This document shows, one piece after another, positions 36,860 to 48,862 of a stretch of DNA of 64,000 nucleotides (position 1 is its first letter; each line of letters starts with the position of its first letter). Made by a program: the position numbers and the translations under genes. This stretch comes from Marsupella aquatica. Taxonomy: Eukaryota; Marchantiophyta. The notes under the pieces are model-generated. The model had not been told where the DNA came from. It saw nothing but the letters and a program-made list of their open reading frames with translations, and ran no database searches. The stretch spans positions 8,122,001 through 8,186,000 of the forward strand of contig OZ316898.1 of NCBI GenBank assembly GCA_973895155.1, read 5' to 3'.

Positions 36860-39130
36860 TTATTTATGGGATACTATGCCCCAAAAAGTGAGAGCAGGAG
36901 CTTGAGGGGCTATTATTGCCCATAATGTTCCAAAAACAAGACCTTATACATTTAGCCAGGTTTATGAGATTTTTTGTTTTTCTAACTTTAGTCCAAGCAA
37001 AGGAGAATCTTCCTAAAGAGCTGATCTACAGTAGACGTTAAGGGGTATGGATGCGGTACACTATCTAATAAATTCACATGTACACTATAGATGAAAATGC
37101 ACTTATATATATTCATCAATTTAGTAATTGATTAAAATCTGCACAATATAAGATCCAATCATATCCATTCTGACAAATAGCTTGTTTATAAGTTGCCATT
37201 TGGGAAGGAAGAAATCCCGACCACTTGCTGAAAATTTGTTTTCATCACTGTTCAATAGGCCAAAAACAATGCTTACTCGCCCTCCTTGTGTGCACTGCAT
37301 CTCACCATCCCCTTGTCACCGTGACCCTCCATGCCCTGCTCAGTAACAAGTGCAATGCAGGGGTATTGTGCTCATGCAATTATAAAATTTGCAATTTTTG
37401 GGTGCAGTTGCAAAAATATTGTTGTAATATTAGGGGACTACAGATTAGTGTAATCGGCGGTGCATTTAGGCATTGTGGGCCGTCGATAAGTGTTGTGGAA
37501 GGTGTAAGGCATAGGATTACGGTGTTCCGCAGTGTCAATCTGGCGATGTGTGCGAGTCGGTGCTGGCTGGGAGGCGGCCACCGCTCCACGGGACCATTTG
37601 AATTCTTTTTCCTTCGGCACGAGCGGAAACAGGAATAATAAACTAAATTGTCATTACCTTACTGTTGGCGTCAATGTGACTGACCCGCCCTACCTGACCT
37701 GCCGACCTGACCTGAACTTTACCCGCAGATTCACGCATCATCATCATATTGTGGGCCGGTTAAAACAAAACAAATGCGCGTGACGGACGTGATGGAGGAT
37801 TGGTGACTGGTGACTGGAACGACGAGGAAGGGACAAAAGGGCCTCACGTCTTATTACTTTTCATACTTTTATTGCTTTTTTCTTCTGTTTCAGGATTTGT
37901 TTTCAGCCTAAAGTAGGAGGGTGGGTGCCCAAAGTGGCAGAGGGGGAGCCCCACACCTAACTGTAGCACCGCAAGTCAAAAATGCCTTTCAATTGAACCA
38001 ACACAACTGTACACCTTTGGGGACCTTGTCTCTTACTGTAGTGTTGGTTTCCTTTGTACCCAGCAGGGTAACTTTTAAGGTTTTCCTTTTGGCTAGTGTA
38101 GCCAATGTCACCTTGTGTGAATGAGAAGATGCTAAGAATATTAATTATGCAATTTTCCTATAATAAAATCTGATTTGCTAGATCTCTCTACAGTAGATGT
38201 GACTACGTGGAAAACTGGCTAGTATAGGACAAAAAAGGCTGGCTAATGTTTGTCAACTAAAAACATTATCGAGTTCTTGTTATAGGAAAATATACTAGCC
38301 CCAATCTTTGACAGCAAATACTGGTGGCCTATGCGCTGAGTCAATTCACCCGCCCCCCCCCTTAAAACTCTGCTCACTTTTCCAACGACACAGTCAGAGG
38401 CTTCACTCTTTATTGTAGGCCATGAATGATAGCTTTGCATGGCGCTTTCTTAGGTAGATATATTTGAGTAGGGGAAGGTAAAAGGAGCCAGGGTTTGGTG
38501 TGCTTGTGTTTTTGAGGAATTGGAAGGAAACCCCACCGAGCAAACCCAGCAACTGGCCGAGGGGCAAAAACTGTGAGTGGAAAACGCTGGAAAAATCACT
38601 CTTCGTGGTGCTTTGACTGTTATCGTAATCTTAATGTAAGGTACAAGATTTTCTTTCTGCACATATGACCCAGTTCTTACATGGTTTATCTCTATCTTGT
38701 GAATGAAAGGAGAAAAGTTCTATAAAAAATATTATGTATAACCCTGTAAAATTACAACTCAAACTAAAAAAGGAAAGACTGAAGGTGGAGGACTGAAGCC
38801 AAGGAAAGTCTAACATCAAGGAGAACCTAGACATGAGGAGTGGTTGAATATATTAACTCAGAAAATTACACAGAGTCATTTTGTGAGATGAGACTGCTGC
38901 GTAGATAGAATTTGTGTGTGACTTACGCCAAGACTATGATGACAATCAAAACACAATAAAAGAAATTGTGAAGAAATTTCTCATGTCCACTTGGTCGCTA
39001 TGTCTTTAAACCACGCTATGTCTTTAAACCACGACTGCCCTAAAAGCCACAGGTTGCCCCTAGGACCCAAACTTGACTACTAAGAGAAAAACAAATCCCA
39101 ATATCTTGGAGCAGACTTGCTCCATAGAGG
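36860..39130. other. Intergenic DNA without recognised genes
   Basis: The 137-codon frame at 37225-37638 is unrecognised. GTGCAATGCAGGGGTATTG at 37350 resembles the Helitron-type terminal hairpin of 21.0 kb but lacks the CTAGT end. Confidence 0.3.
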
Positions 39131-39136
39131 AAAGAA

Positions 39137-39173
39137 GTTTAGGGTTTAGGGTTTTTAGAGTTTAGGGTTTAGG
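39137..39173. repeat. Interstitial telomere-type repeat
   Basis: About four units of the plant telomere heptamer TTTAGGG, the middle ones interrupted (AGTTTAGGGTTTAGGG, TTTTTAGAG, TTTAGGGTTTAGG). Confidence 0.85.
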
Positions 39174-39179
39174 AAATGT

Positions 39180-40600
39180 GAAAAACGGGAAAAGTCTTGG
39201 ACATTTCCCCATTACATACTGGCAGGTGTGGTTTAAACTAGGAATGTGATTGTAAGTAGCCGTGCCCTCACTCTCATGAGAACATCAAAGAATGTGGTCT
39301 CCTATAGATACAAATAGGCTACCCTAACAACCCTGGGTGCAGCATGGCAGTGATGACCGTGAAAAAGCTCCTGCAAAAGAGGGCCCACATGCAGGAGACT
39401 CTAGCTCAAATGATAGAAATTACAGAGTAGATGTTCATTCAGTTTTCTTGTCATCAAAGGGCTTTGGTCCCGGACTTGGCTGAAGCATAGGCGTCTTTTA
39501 AGTGGGCAACTGGTGTTGACGGTCCATGATAAATTCCAGTAAACCATTTTTACGATCTTTTCCACCAGTCGGGAATGCCTGGGCAGGGACGACTTCACTG
39601 TATGGGGCTCAAGAAAATGTTTTTTGATCCCAACTGAGCCCTGTAAACTGAAAACCCTGGATCGCAAACCCGGCCAACATTGACTTTTGGACGGGATCTG
39701 GCAAGTTTTGAGATGCAGTAGTGTGGCCTGCCCACTCTTGGACAGAAGATATAATACCAATTTTGAGACACCTGGATAGCCACTAAGACAAATAAATTGG
39801 TGAATGTACTCAAGTCAAAGAACTGGCAGATGTACCCACCGGGAGGGCCAATTTGGATGCACCTCTGTTTTGGCCGGTGTTTGCCAAAATGGAGAATTCA
39901 CTGGCCTTGCCATTGAGGCCAATGCTGGGTTGCACACAGCGTACCCGTGAGTATGCTCTAAAGTGACCAACACCTGAAAAATCCAAAGCAAAACAAAGTC
40001 ACATTCGGCCGCAACTCGAGTTTCACACCCTTTCTTTCAGTTCGTTTAATTGTTTAAGGTTTTTATCTTACTGCAAGCAATTTTTTGGCCGAGACGAGGC
40101 AGATTGGCAGACGGAAAGGTTCCTCATGGGAGCGCGCGCAGATTTGGCACAACATTCCGTGAAAAAGATCGGGTTCCGGTCTCCCGAATCCCCAAACACC
40201 ACGTGGCCATATTCGACTCGCTACTAACCGAAATACCGACCCCCATGTCCTCAACCTTTTGCTACACAGGCACGCCGTCGTGTCACCCTATGCTTCGCGA
40301 AGAGATTTAATCCGAGCCCCCCTTCCGCAACGGTATTCTCAACCCTGTAGCCAGATCGAGAATCAGGCCACTGTGATCTGACGGCGGAGATGAGCTGTAA
40401 GATGCTGTTACAATGACATGATCTGACCTGACAGCCGGAACATCAGTGTGTCGGAACAGTGAACAGTCATGCAGAAGTGGCGCCATTGATTCGATTCCCT
40501 GGAGAACCCGGTTTGAGCTGTCGGACAACTTGTCGTGTTGTCGGACACCACAACTTGTCATTTGTCGCCCGAAAATGACCCTATTTGTCGCATATTCATT
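39180..40600. other. Intergenic DNA without recognised genes
   Basis: Frames at 39401-39760 (minus) and 40050-40310 are unrecognised. GACAACTTGTCG and CTATTTGTCG at 40523-40590 recur at 41238-41280, on the other side of the GC-rich block. Confidence 0.35.
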
Positions 40601-40606
40601 TTTATG

Positions 40607-41232
40607 CCCCGGTCCGGCCCCGGCCCGGCCCAATCCCTTCCCGGCCCGGCCCATTCCCTCCCCGACTCTTCCCGGCCCCTTCCATTCCCGGCTCGGTCCG
40701 GCACCCGGGTCGGCCCGGTCTCTTCCCGGCCCGGTCCCGCATCCCGCCCGGCCCCGCACCCGGCCCGGCCTCACAAACACTAGGTGAGGGCGGGCCGAGT
40801 GCGGGGCCGGGCGGGATGCGGGGCCGGGAATGGGAGGGCCGGGCCAGGAAGGGAAGGGGCCGGGAAGGGGAGGGGTAGGGCTGGGCCGGGAAGGGGGAGG
40901 GGAAGGGAAGAGGCCGGGAAGGAGAGGGGTAGGGCTGGGCCGGGAAGGGGGAGGGGGAGGGCCGGGCCGGGAAGGGGGAGGGGAAGGGAAGAGGCCGGAA
41001 GGGGAGGGGAGGGGTAGGGCTGGGCCGGGAAGGGGGAGGGGAAGGGAAGAGGCCGGAAGGGGAGGGGAGGGGTAGGGCTGGGCCGGGAAGGGGGAGGGGA
41101 AGGGAAGAGGCCGGGAAGGAGAGGGGTAGGGCCGGGCCGGGAAGGGGAAGGGGAAGGGAAGAGGCCGGGCCGGGAGGAAAGTAGCCGGGCTGGGAATTAC
41201 CGGCCGGGAGCCGGACCGGGGACCGGGGTGGA
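40607..41232. repeat. Strand-switching GC-rich minisatellite
   Basis: The left part (40607-40772) is C-rich (CCCGGCCCGGCCC, TTCCC). The right part (40788-41232) is G-rich, made of imperfect units such as GGGCTGGGCCGGGAAGG and GGGAGGGGAAGGGAAGAGG. The two parts are roughly reverse-complementary, so the block can fold back. Long open frames cross it on both strands (up to 220 codons), as expected for a repeat of this composition, and are not genes. Confidence 0.85.
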
Positions 41233-41299
41233 CCGGGTGACAACTTGTCGGTTGTCGAGTCCAAAGGCCTCTATTTGTCGGACAAGTCCAAACCGGGCT

Positions 41300-43330
41300 G
41301 CAGAAGGGTTCTTGACCAACGTGACGTCTTGTCGCTCCTACTGTACCGCATTGGTGTAGGTACAGGTACTGTAAGCTACAGTATGACGAATCCGTAGGTG
41401 CTACTGTAAAAGGCTTATCCAGGCCTATACGATGGGGGTCGGATGCCAGGCTTTTCGAATACTATGAAACCTCTTGAGTCTTGATCGAAACTCTGTTCTA
41501 TAATTGGAGTATATCAACGGCCAATCGTCACCCCGATTAAAGATCGCGGCGGGGCAGTATTTTGTAGCAAAATAATATACCAAAAGACCTTTGTGGTACC
41601 CAGTCATACCAATGTGTGTATTTTTATCTATAAATTGGTCGTTTAAGTTTGACCTATTCTTAGGTGAAGCTACATAACTTATTTTATTTTGTAATATCTA
41701 GACTAGTTTTAAAGTGAAACTGGGCATGTGAACGACACCTCTTTTGGTGGGCCAAAATTCGCTAATCAATTACACTAAAAACAGGCAGAGATGATACTCA
41801 AGGTGAAATTTTCAAAATCGAGGGAGCATGTAATTGGTCATCTCAGTACGAATGCTTGACCTATTCTTAGGGTGAAGCCTAGGTCATAATATATTTAATA
41901 TTTTTTGGAAATATTTAGATTACATGAGACATTTACTTGATAGAACCCAAAATGAAATGTTACTTGATGGACCCCATGAGTGATCCTGACCATTATTGAT
42001 AGACCTCAAATTGAGCTATCCAAAACATCATGGGTTGGTTGGAGAAAAAACTTTGGTTTGGGGGTCCATCAAGTAAATGTCTCTTAATATAGGCCTCAGT
42101 GAACACGGACATGGGGAGCAATCATTTGTTTGTAAGCAAAATTTCACAATTGGCTTACCTTAAAGTAGGCAGGCAAATGATACTCAGACTATTTTTAAAA
42201 AATGTATGGCATTTGATTCCATAACCAGACTTCATGCCTGTCCTGACCCTGTAGTTCCTACCTTGCTTCTAGAGCTAGTAGTCACCTTGGCAAATTGCAG
42301 AAAAATGAGTAAAAATTGGTTGACGGAGAGTCATCTAAATCTACTCTTCATGACAAAGTCGAGAGCCAAATCATATATCTTGATATTTATTTCATCTCCA
42401 TATTTAGATCATGATTGTGAAAATCTTGATATCTACTGTAGACTATATTTGTCAATAAGGATGGGAGTCCTTCTATAAGGAGCCCACCCCGGAGCCCACT
42501 AGAATATTGAAATTACTAGTTTGAATTTATTGTGTACTAGGAACACTCGTGCTAAAACCGAAACTTCTGTTTTGACTTTCAGAATAGTACTATCGGTGTG
42601 GTTGGGTAGTGCTATTATAGTGTGTAAAACATGAGTATGTATTTTTAGCCGTGAATAAACTAGCACACCGATGTGCCTCAGAATTCCAGCAGTTTCGTGA
42701 GAAATACCGACCTGAAAATCTGGGTATGAGTGAAACATATTAAACAATCTTCATCATATCTATGGCATGAGTGAATGTGAACTCAAACCCCTTATTCTCC
42801 TGAAACAATTGTGAAAAATATGAAGCAATCTTGTAAGTAGGTGCGCATCCAATGGCTATGAGGAATGTGAACTCAAATCCTTTACTCTCCCAAAACAAGC
42901 CAGCTGCACGTTTTATGGAATAGGATAATGAACTGGTTAGAGGGCATTGTGAGATATAATGCCCCCAAAAGCTTGGGTGGCATTGTGTCTCTTAATGCCC
43001 TTAACTAGGACATTAATATAAATAATAACTTGAGTGATTTTCATATAGCAAACAAGAGAAAGTGAATCTTTGAAATAGAAAATTGAAATTAAAAGGCCAT
43101 ACAATAAGTGTTTGTTATGCAATTGGCCAAAAACATTGAAAAAGTTAAAAGCCAATCTTGTGATCTTGGATACAGTTCATACTTTTGTTTTATAGGGTGA
43201 AACTATATATGGGTGTTACACTTTCTACATTTATGGTATTTAGTGTGATCCCCCTCTAAAGAAGGGAGGTTTTATGGAAAATTAATACACTAGAAAATAC
43301 AAAGGACCAAATCTCATGTCCAATCTTTTG
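41300..43330. other. AT-rich intergenic DNA
   Basis: No gene was recognised. GACCTATTCTTAGG..GAAGC recurs near 41652 and 41859. One foldback element is listed separately. Confidence 0.3.
41926..42083. mobile_element. Small foldback (MITE-like) element
   Basis: GAGACATTTACTTGAT followed by AGAACCC at 41926-41948 is inverted at 42061-42083, matching at 21 of 23 bases. The interior is about 110 bp and non-coding. Target duplications are unclear, so the superfamily is unknown. Confidence 0.55.
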
Positions 43331-43336
43331 AGCAGC

Positions 43337-43522
43337 ATTCAGAAATTAATGCATGGGCAATTGTTTACAGTTGGCTGACCTCCAATGGGACTATCCCACG
43401 GGAGAATGTCTTCAAAGACAGGGAAGTTCATTCAGAAATTAATGCATGGGCAATTGTTTACAATTGGCTGACTTCCAATGGGACTATCCCACGGGAGAAT
43501 GTCTTCAAAGACAGGGAAGTTC
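43337..43522. repeat. 93-bp tandem duplication
   Basis: Copies at 43337-43429 and 43430-43522 differ at two bases (ACAGTTGG/ACAATTGG and GACCTCC/GACTTCC). Confidence 0.95.
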
Positions 43523-44119
43523 ATTCCTCTTTAATTGATCCCGAACTAATTGTTGATCAATTGTGCTGGAACACATGCATGTGTGCGACCTTGCGGCATC
43601 ACCTCCAGAATGGAAAAATTGTATTCCTAAGAAGGAACAACTGTTTTGACCGAGTTTTGAAGATGTTCACTACTCGAACATCACACTATCAGCAAAGCTG
43701 CTAAACGCTAAACTCCATTGCACCAATCTTGTATCTATCAACTAGAGTGCCAAGGTAAGGGAGGAGCAAGGCTACCTTAACAAAAAAAACTTCTGATTTT
43801 GAAATGAACTATCTTCACAAAAGCTGGCATATTGATGACTGTATGACTAAGGTCGCCAATGCACTCGCTCCAATACCAGTTTGGAGACATCTCTACTAAT
43901 TCTTTGTATTTAAGAGCTTGCCAGTAGATGGAGCATTCGTTCCAAGAAAGAAGGAATTCTCATCTTCCCTGCATTGCGGACCTTAGGTGAGAACGACAAA
44001 GAGTTTGCCCGCAACATTACTGAGATTGTTACCCTCAGTGTCTTTCTTTCTTTGCCCCAGTCTACCGTGGCAGCTCTCTAGTGGGTCAGATCATTACATC
44101 TACTTACGACATGATTGTC

Positions 44120-44239
44120 GATTGCAGTCCCAGTACTCAATAAGAGTAAGTGACACAACTGGAAATCGATCGGCAACGCGATTGCAGTCCCAGTACTCAA
44201 TAAGAGTAAGTGACACAACTGGAAATCGATCGGCAACGC
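44120..44239. repeat. 60-bp perfect tandem duplication
   Basis: GATTGCAGTCCCAGTACTCA and the following 40 bases occur twice with no difference seen (44120-44179, 44180-44239). Confidence 0.95.
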
Positions 44240-44639
44240 ATAGCCAACACAATCCATTTCGAATTAAGCCAGTACTCTAGTCTTAGATAGTAGGACCTGC
44301 GTATCAAATTTGATGAGAATGCTGGGTGCTGTTGTCAGCAAAACTTGAAATCGTGCTGAATTCCTGTGCCAGAGTATCTTATCTTGAAGTTGAAGTTCAC
44401 GAGTTTCCCTGATCTAATGTTGTCTACTGCTTAGAAAGATAAGCACCATTAACAGATCTTCTGACGATCTTAGAAGTAACCAGGTGATGTTTTGGTTCCT
44501 TCTCTCTGAGATTCCCCAAGGTTTGCACAGACAGATGGCACACTAACAATAAAATTTGAGTCACTTATGTAAAATTGTGAAGATCGGCTTGCAGCTGAGA
44601 CTGTGGAAACTTTAAACTGGGACATCCAACAGGATCTCA

Positions 44640-46105
44640 GCTCGATGTATTTTACTCAAGTAGCAGGTGTGTTTCTCTTCCGTTAGCTCCTCCCTGCACA
44701 CCGCAGATAAAATCCGGTAAACTTCACGGTCTTCCAGAAATAAATCTGAACCCCAATGAATATATTTTATAGAACGAGTGAGAAACCGTCCCACAATCAC
44801 TCACATGCCCTTACAGAATGAGGCCCTCCCTGCTTGCATTGTCCTTTTTACTTTCTATGAGGCTTTGGTGACTAGCCCACCACATGCACAAGACGCCCAT
44901 ACAGAGGTTACGAGTTGAAAGGCAAAAAATCGCAGAAGGAAAATGTGTTTTACCTTGCTTCCGTATGACAGTACAGTGGGACTTAGAGATCTCTGAAACT
45001 TTTCCAATGGTTCTATCAAAACATAATTCGTCTGATAACCATGCCTTTCTGTCTGGTAAAGGCCTCCCAGAACCTTCAATCGTGAGTAGGAGGGCTCAAC
45101 AGATACCACCAGCACTTGAGGCATACCATCAGATAGAGGAATCTCCATCTGCAGAAGCAATTATTTAGGTTCATGTCCATCATCCATTATACTGAGAAAG
45201 CCTATAGAAGCTCACTGAATGAACCAACTTGATATACAGTACAGGCAAACTAGCCTTGAGTCGGAAGTATTGTGAAACAATGGCTCAGGACACATGTTTC
45301 ATCCACCGCTTCTTTACCTCCTGGAAGAGTACTCCAACGTGAGAGTTTTCACACTAAAAATTCTGACCCTGGCGGCTCCTTGTCATTCTACATCTAAGGC
45401 ACACGACTGAAGTTCACCTCTGCAGTTGATGTGTGACTAGATTTAACTGCCGAATCTGGATAAGAAACGGATTGCCGTGACGTTCCACAGAAGGACCGCG
45501 GTTTGGCCAACTGTGGTTATGATGTTCCTACACGGCTGCATCTCAGTTTCCTACACAGCTGCATCGTCAAACCCAAAGTACCTTTCATTTACGTCAGCTT
45601 GTACTCTTGCAAAATGTAACATCTTGGTTACTTGGTACTGAGAGAGTGCTTGAACAAGATGTGGCCTTGCCATGGGGCTCGAGGAGGGATCCAGAGAAAA
45701 GAATTCATGCATTGCACAGCCCTTAGGGAACAACGGCGTGAGGGATAGATGCTCTATTTGGCATCTATAGCTGGCATTACTAACAATTGGAAACTTATCT
45801 AAGGAACATAGCTTCTGAGGGTTGCCCTCTTTGAAACTTGTATGCCAAAAAATATCATTATGCGGTAACAATTGGAATAGAGCAGTAGGTAGGGAACGCA
45901 ACAGAGGAAGAACAAATCAGCTACCGCCCAGATCATTACCACAAACAAATAGTTGCGTGATGAAAAGAATTTCTGAAACACATCGAAGAGATGCTACTGA
46001 ATGGCTCTGAATTGACGTTCCCTACATAATCTGAATGGTATTTGCCGTCATTTTCATCAGTCAAAACGCATCTGAATTGACCTCCACGACCTACTCTAAA
46101 ATCAA
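44640..46105 (-). pseudogene. Partial inverted copy of the plastid membrane protein gene
   Basis: Related along most of its length to 50750-52200 on the plus strand, in opposite orientation. It includes the last part of exon 2 (frame reading IDFRVGRGGQFR near 46065-46110, matching LQLVIGDGSPATFR), intron 2, exon 3 (44954-45148) and about 300 bp beyond. Exon 3 reads MEIPLSDGMPQV, VVSVEPSYSRLKVLGGLY and RSLSPTVLSYGSK. It keeps the acceptor (CTGCAG) and donor (AAG|GTAA) and lacks ten residues relative to the plus copy without a frame break. The exon 2 donor GT is replaced by TG and nothing like exon 1 was found. It is most likely a truncated duplicate; a functional diverged exon set cannot be excluded. 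Confidence 0.75.
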
Positions 46106-46437
46106 TCTTCGTATTTTCCTGCTGATCATCAATCATCTTGTATGTATCAAAATCGAACTAAACGAAAGGACCGTAGCACCAGCGCTTTGTAAGGATCACC
46201 GAATAGGTTAAAAAACGCGTACGAAACTAGAGCTATCAGTTCTACCGGCCTTCTCGGCGGACACTAGGAAGGTGTTGCGGGGGAGGGAAATATTCAATTA
46301 GCAAGGGTCACGATCCACGTGAGCCCTGCAACGAAGAGAAAGAAGAGGAAAAAGGAAGGGGGAAGGAAGTGGTAGGCAGCATAGTAAAGAGTGTGTGGCA
46401 ATCGTGCCTGTCTGCCTGCCTGCAAGGTGCGAATAAA

Positions 46438-46668
46438 TCACTTGGACTCCGCAGCGTTCTGAAAGTGTTCGGTGACAGTAGGCGACATCGGCGGAAGAAC
46501 ATGCGGGGGCATCAGCACGTCCGCTCTGTTAGCGTTCTCCTCGTATGGGGCAGCGGGGTCGAATGCCCAGTATCGAGCGAACAAAGCTGCCGCAGGCGCG
46601 AGGATGCACACTCCTACCAGCGCTCGTCCTGCCTGCCTGCTCACGGCAAACCCTCCAGCTCCAGACAT
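46438..46668 (-). CDS. Small predicted membrane protein, unrecognised
   Basis: A 76-codon frame with an ATG shortly after a possible A-rich leader. It encodes a basic alanine/glycine-rich N-terminus, one hydrophobic stretch (ALVGVCILAPAAALFARYWAF, about residues 16-36) and a proline-rich tail (MPPHVLPPMSPTV). Composition differs from the noisy frames around it. The shape suits a single-span organelle-membrane protein, but I do not recognise the family and chance cannot be ruled out. Neighbours are repeats on both sides. Confidence 0.4.
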   Translation of the reverse strand: MSGAGGFAVSRQAGRALVGVCILAPAAALFARYWAFDPAAPYEENANRADVLMPPHVLPPMSPTVTEHFQNAAESK

Positions 46669-46911
46669 CGCTCCTTGCTTAATTACTTTTTAGCACCTCT
46701 ACTTCTACTCCAACACTTTCTTTCCTCAATTTCTCTGAAGCGCTTTCCTCGGACAACAATTCCTCACCATGTGCCTTAACCCTAAATCCTCACGATATTC
46801 GTCCTCGAGGTCGATCCTTCCTTCCCTCCTCCTCCCTTGCCTCCTTCCGAAATCCGAATTCCGACTTTTGCTCTGATTCCCTCTCGTCGAAAGAACCCTT
46901 CCCTTGCTCTG

Positions 46912-47160
46912 TGTGGAGGGTATCTCTCTGTGGAGGGTATCTCTCTGTGTGGGTGGGGTGTACTGGTGGGAGGAGTATTGATTATTCAGCCCTGGCTGCC
47001 ACTTTGGGTTCTGGTTTAATCCTCTCTCCCTCCTAGTCTGGTCCCTCTAGGGTCCTTGGGTATTGTCCCCTTGTGGATGCCCTACATAGAAATGTATGCT
47101 CTAGAGCAGCAGGACGTCTACCCTCTGTTGGATGGGTCTGCTTTCGGTTTTCAAGGCAAA
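46912..47160 (+). mobile_element. SINE-like element, copy B
   Basis: Plus-strand relative of the minus-strand element at 18509-18735. The shared core runs from a TGTGTGGG stretch through GGTTTAATCC (47013-47022, B-box-like), GGGTATTGTCCCCTTGTGG, CTACATAGAAATG and TTGGATGGGTCTGC to GGTTTTCAAGGCAAAAAG. It ends in an A-rich tail, whereas copy A ends in poly-C. Confidence 0.6.
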
Positions 47161-47615
47161 AAGAAAGAACCCTTGCAGTTTGCCTAAGCCCTTACCGAAC
47201 GGGTCCCCTACTCAAAATCCTCATGCCGTTCTTCCCCAAGAGAATTGCAAGGTCGATCCTATCTTCCTCCTCCCTTGCTTCCTTCCGAATTTGTACATTC
47301 TCTAGACATGTGCTAATCGCAGGAGAATTGTGGTTCAGCCTTCTTTCGACGGATTCTTTACTTCTTTAGACAAACGAGACTCAATGCCCTTCTTTGCATG
47401 TTAATAGAGATAAGACGAAAGCTTTGCAATAGAATGAATGATGTTACTTCATCTTTGCACAAATATCCCTCTTTGATATACCCTCCGTTTTGTCTTTATT
47501 AATTATTTCTTTATCATCTAGAATTATTCTCTGGAGTTTCCACTCTAGAAGTCTAGACCCTAACTCTAATTTCTGTTGGCGCCTTATAAGTGAGATGAGT
47601 GTAGTCCATTGCACA

Positions 47616-48222
47616 TTCTTTGTAGAGCCAAGATTGTAGGCTTGGCATCTTCTAGAGAAATTCTTTTGCCTCACCTTCCTTGGTGATTTACTCCACAGCT
47701 CTACCAGGCTTACTCTTTTTGGTTTTCAGTCAGTGGGGTTTCTGGTCTTCTCTGTTGGTTTGTGGCCCTTTTGTTCTTTTGGGTTTGATGGGGACTTTGG
47801 GGCTTGTGGGGCCTCTTGTGGTTTTTCCCTTTTCCGTGTCCCCCCTTTTGTTGGGACTTTTGCTTATGGGATGCTATGTCTCATGCCTTTGGGATCCTAT
47901 GTCTTGGGGTTGGGTGTTTTCTTTGTAGAGCCAAGATTGTAGGCTTGGCGGCTTCTAGACAGATTCTTTAGTGTGACCCTCCTTTGTGATTTACTCCAAA
48001 GCTCTACTAGGCTTACTCTTTTTGGTTTTCAGTCTAGTGGGTTTTTCGTCTGCTCTGTTCATTTATGGGTTTTTGTTCTTTTGAGTTTGACGGGGACTCT
48101 CGGGCTTGTGGGGGCCTCTTGTGGCCTTTCCCTTCGTTCCCCCTTTTATTGGGGCTTTTGCCTGTTGGATCCTATGTCTTGTGCCTTTGGGATCCAATGT
48201 CTTGCAGTTGGGCAATTTTGTT
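47616..48222. repeat. 303-bp tandem duplication
   Basis: TTCTTTGTAGAGCCAAGATT starts both copies (47616 and 47919). Both continue with GTGATTTACTCCA, GGCTTACTCTTTTTGGTTTT, TTTTGTTCTTTTG and CTATGTCTTG. Many substitutions and small indels show the duplication is not recent. The overlapping hydrophobic frames (47680-47942, 47973-48250) repeat with it and are probably not genes. Confidence 0.9.
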
Positions 48223-48862
48223 CTTTGGCACCATGATATCTATTGAGTAGCCAAATGCTAGTGTTTTACAGAGTTTTGTTGGGAGTAACTAATGTTGAGC
48301 CTGAACTCTTGTCAAGGTCAACCAACTCCTGTCAAGTGCAATTGTTATCATGCATAAGCAAGGTGGTCTGGTAGTCATTGTTTAGATAAAATCGGACAGC
48401 GCAACGTCCCATGGAACCACCGTATAACAAACAATCAATACTGACACAAAGATATGTGCTTTATTCCATCTGGGTTATGTTCATGACTGAGAAAATAAAT
48501 CCACTATTTAGCACCATTGTACAGCCGTCAGAGCCTGACAAACTGCAAACTGCTTCAACTAGCCCGGGTTCAATTTAAATAACAAATTAGTCTAAACTAG
48601 TGTGCGACTTTGACCATGGGCTCCACCTCTTCACCCAGCCATATTTTAGTGTCAAAAGTTGTTTAGTCTGTTGAATTGCTTTGCTCACAGGTGATACTCC
48701 ACTAGGTAGTCTCAAGTGCCATTTTCCCCCAAAAGATTGGTCCAAAAATTTGGTCAGCAGATGTGGGAAATTTCCATCCAAAACCCTGACCCAGAACCCA
48801 ACTCCAGGGCAAAGTTCACCTAAGGGGTTTTCAGCTTGAGATTGATCACAATACCTACCCAC

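Noticed and set aside
40602-41264. A 220-codon minus-strand frame and several plus-strand frames
   Set aside because: They translate a GC-rich minisatellite into Pro/Ser/Leu or Gly/Arg/Glu repeats on opposite strands; open frames arise from the repeat composition.
47680-48250. Hydrophobic frames that could look like a membrane protein
   Set aside because: They follow the 303-bp tandem duplication and are rich in Leu/Gly/Phe because of T- and G-rich DNA; no conserved motif.
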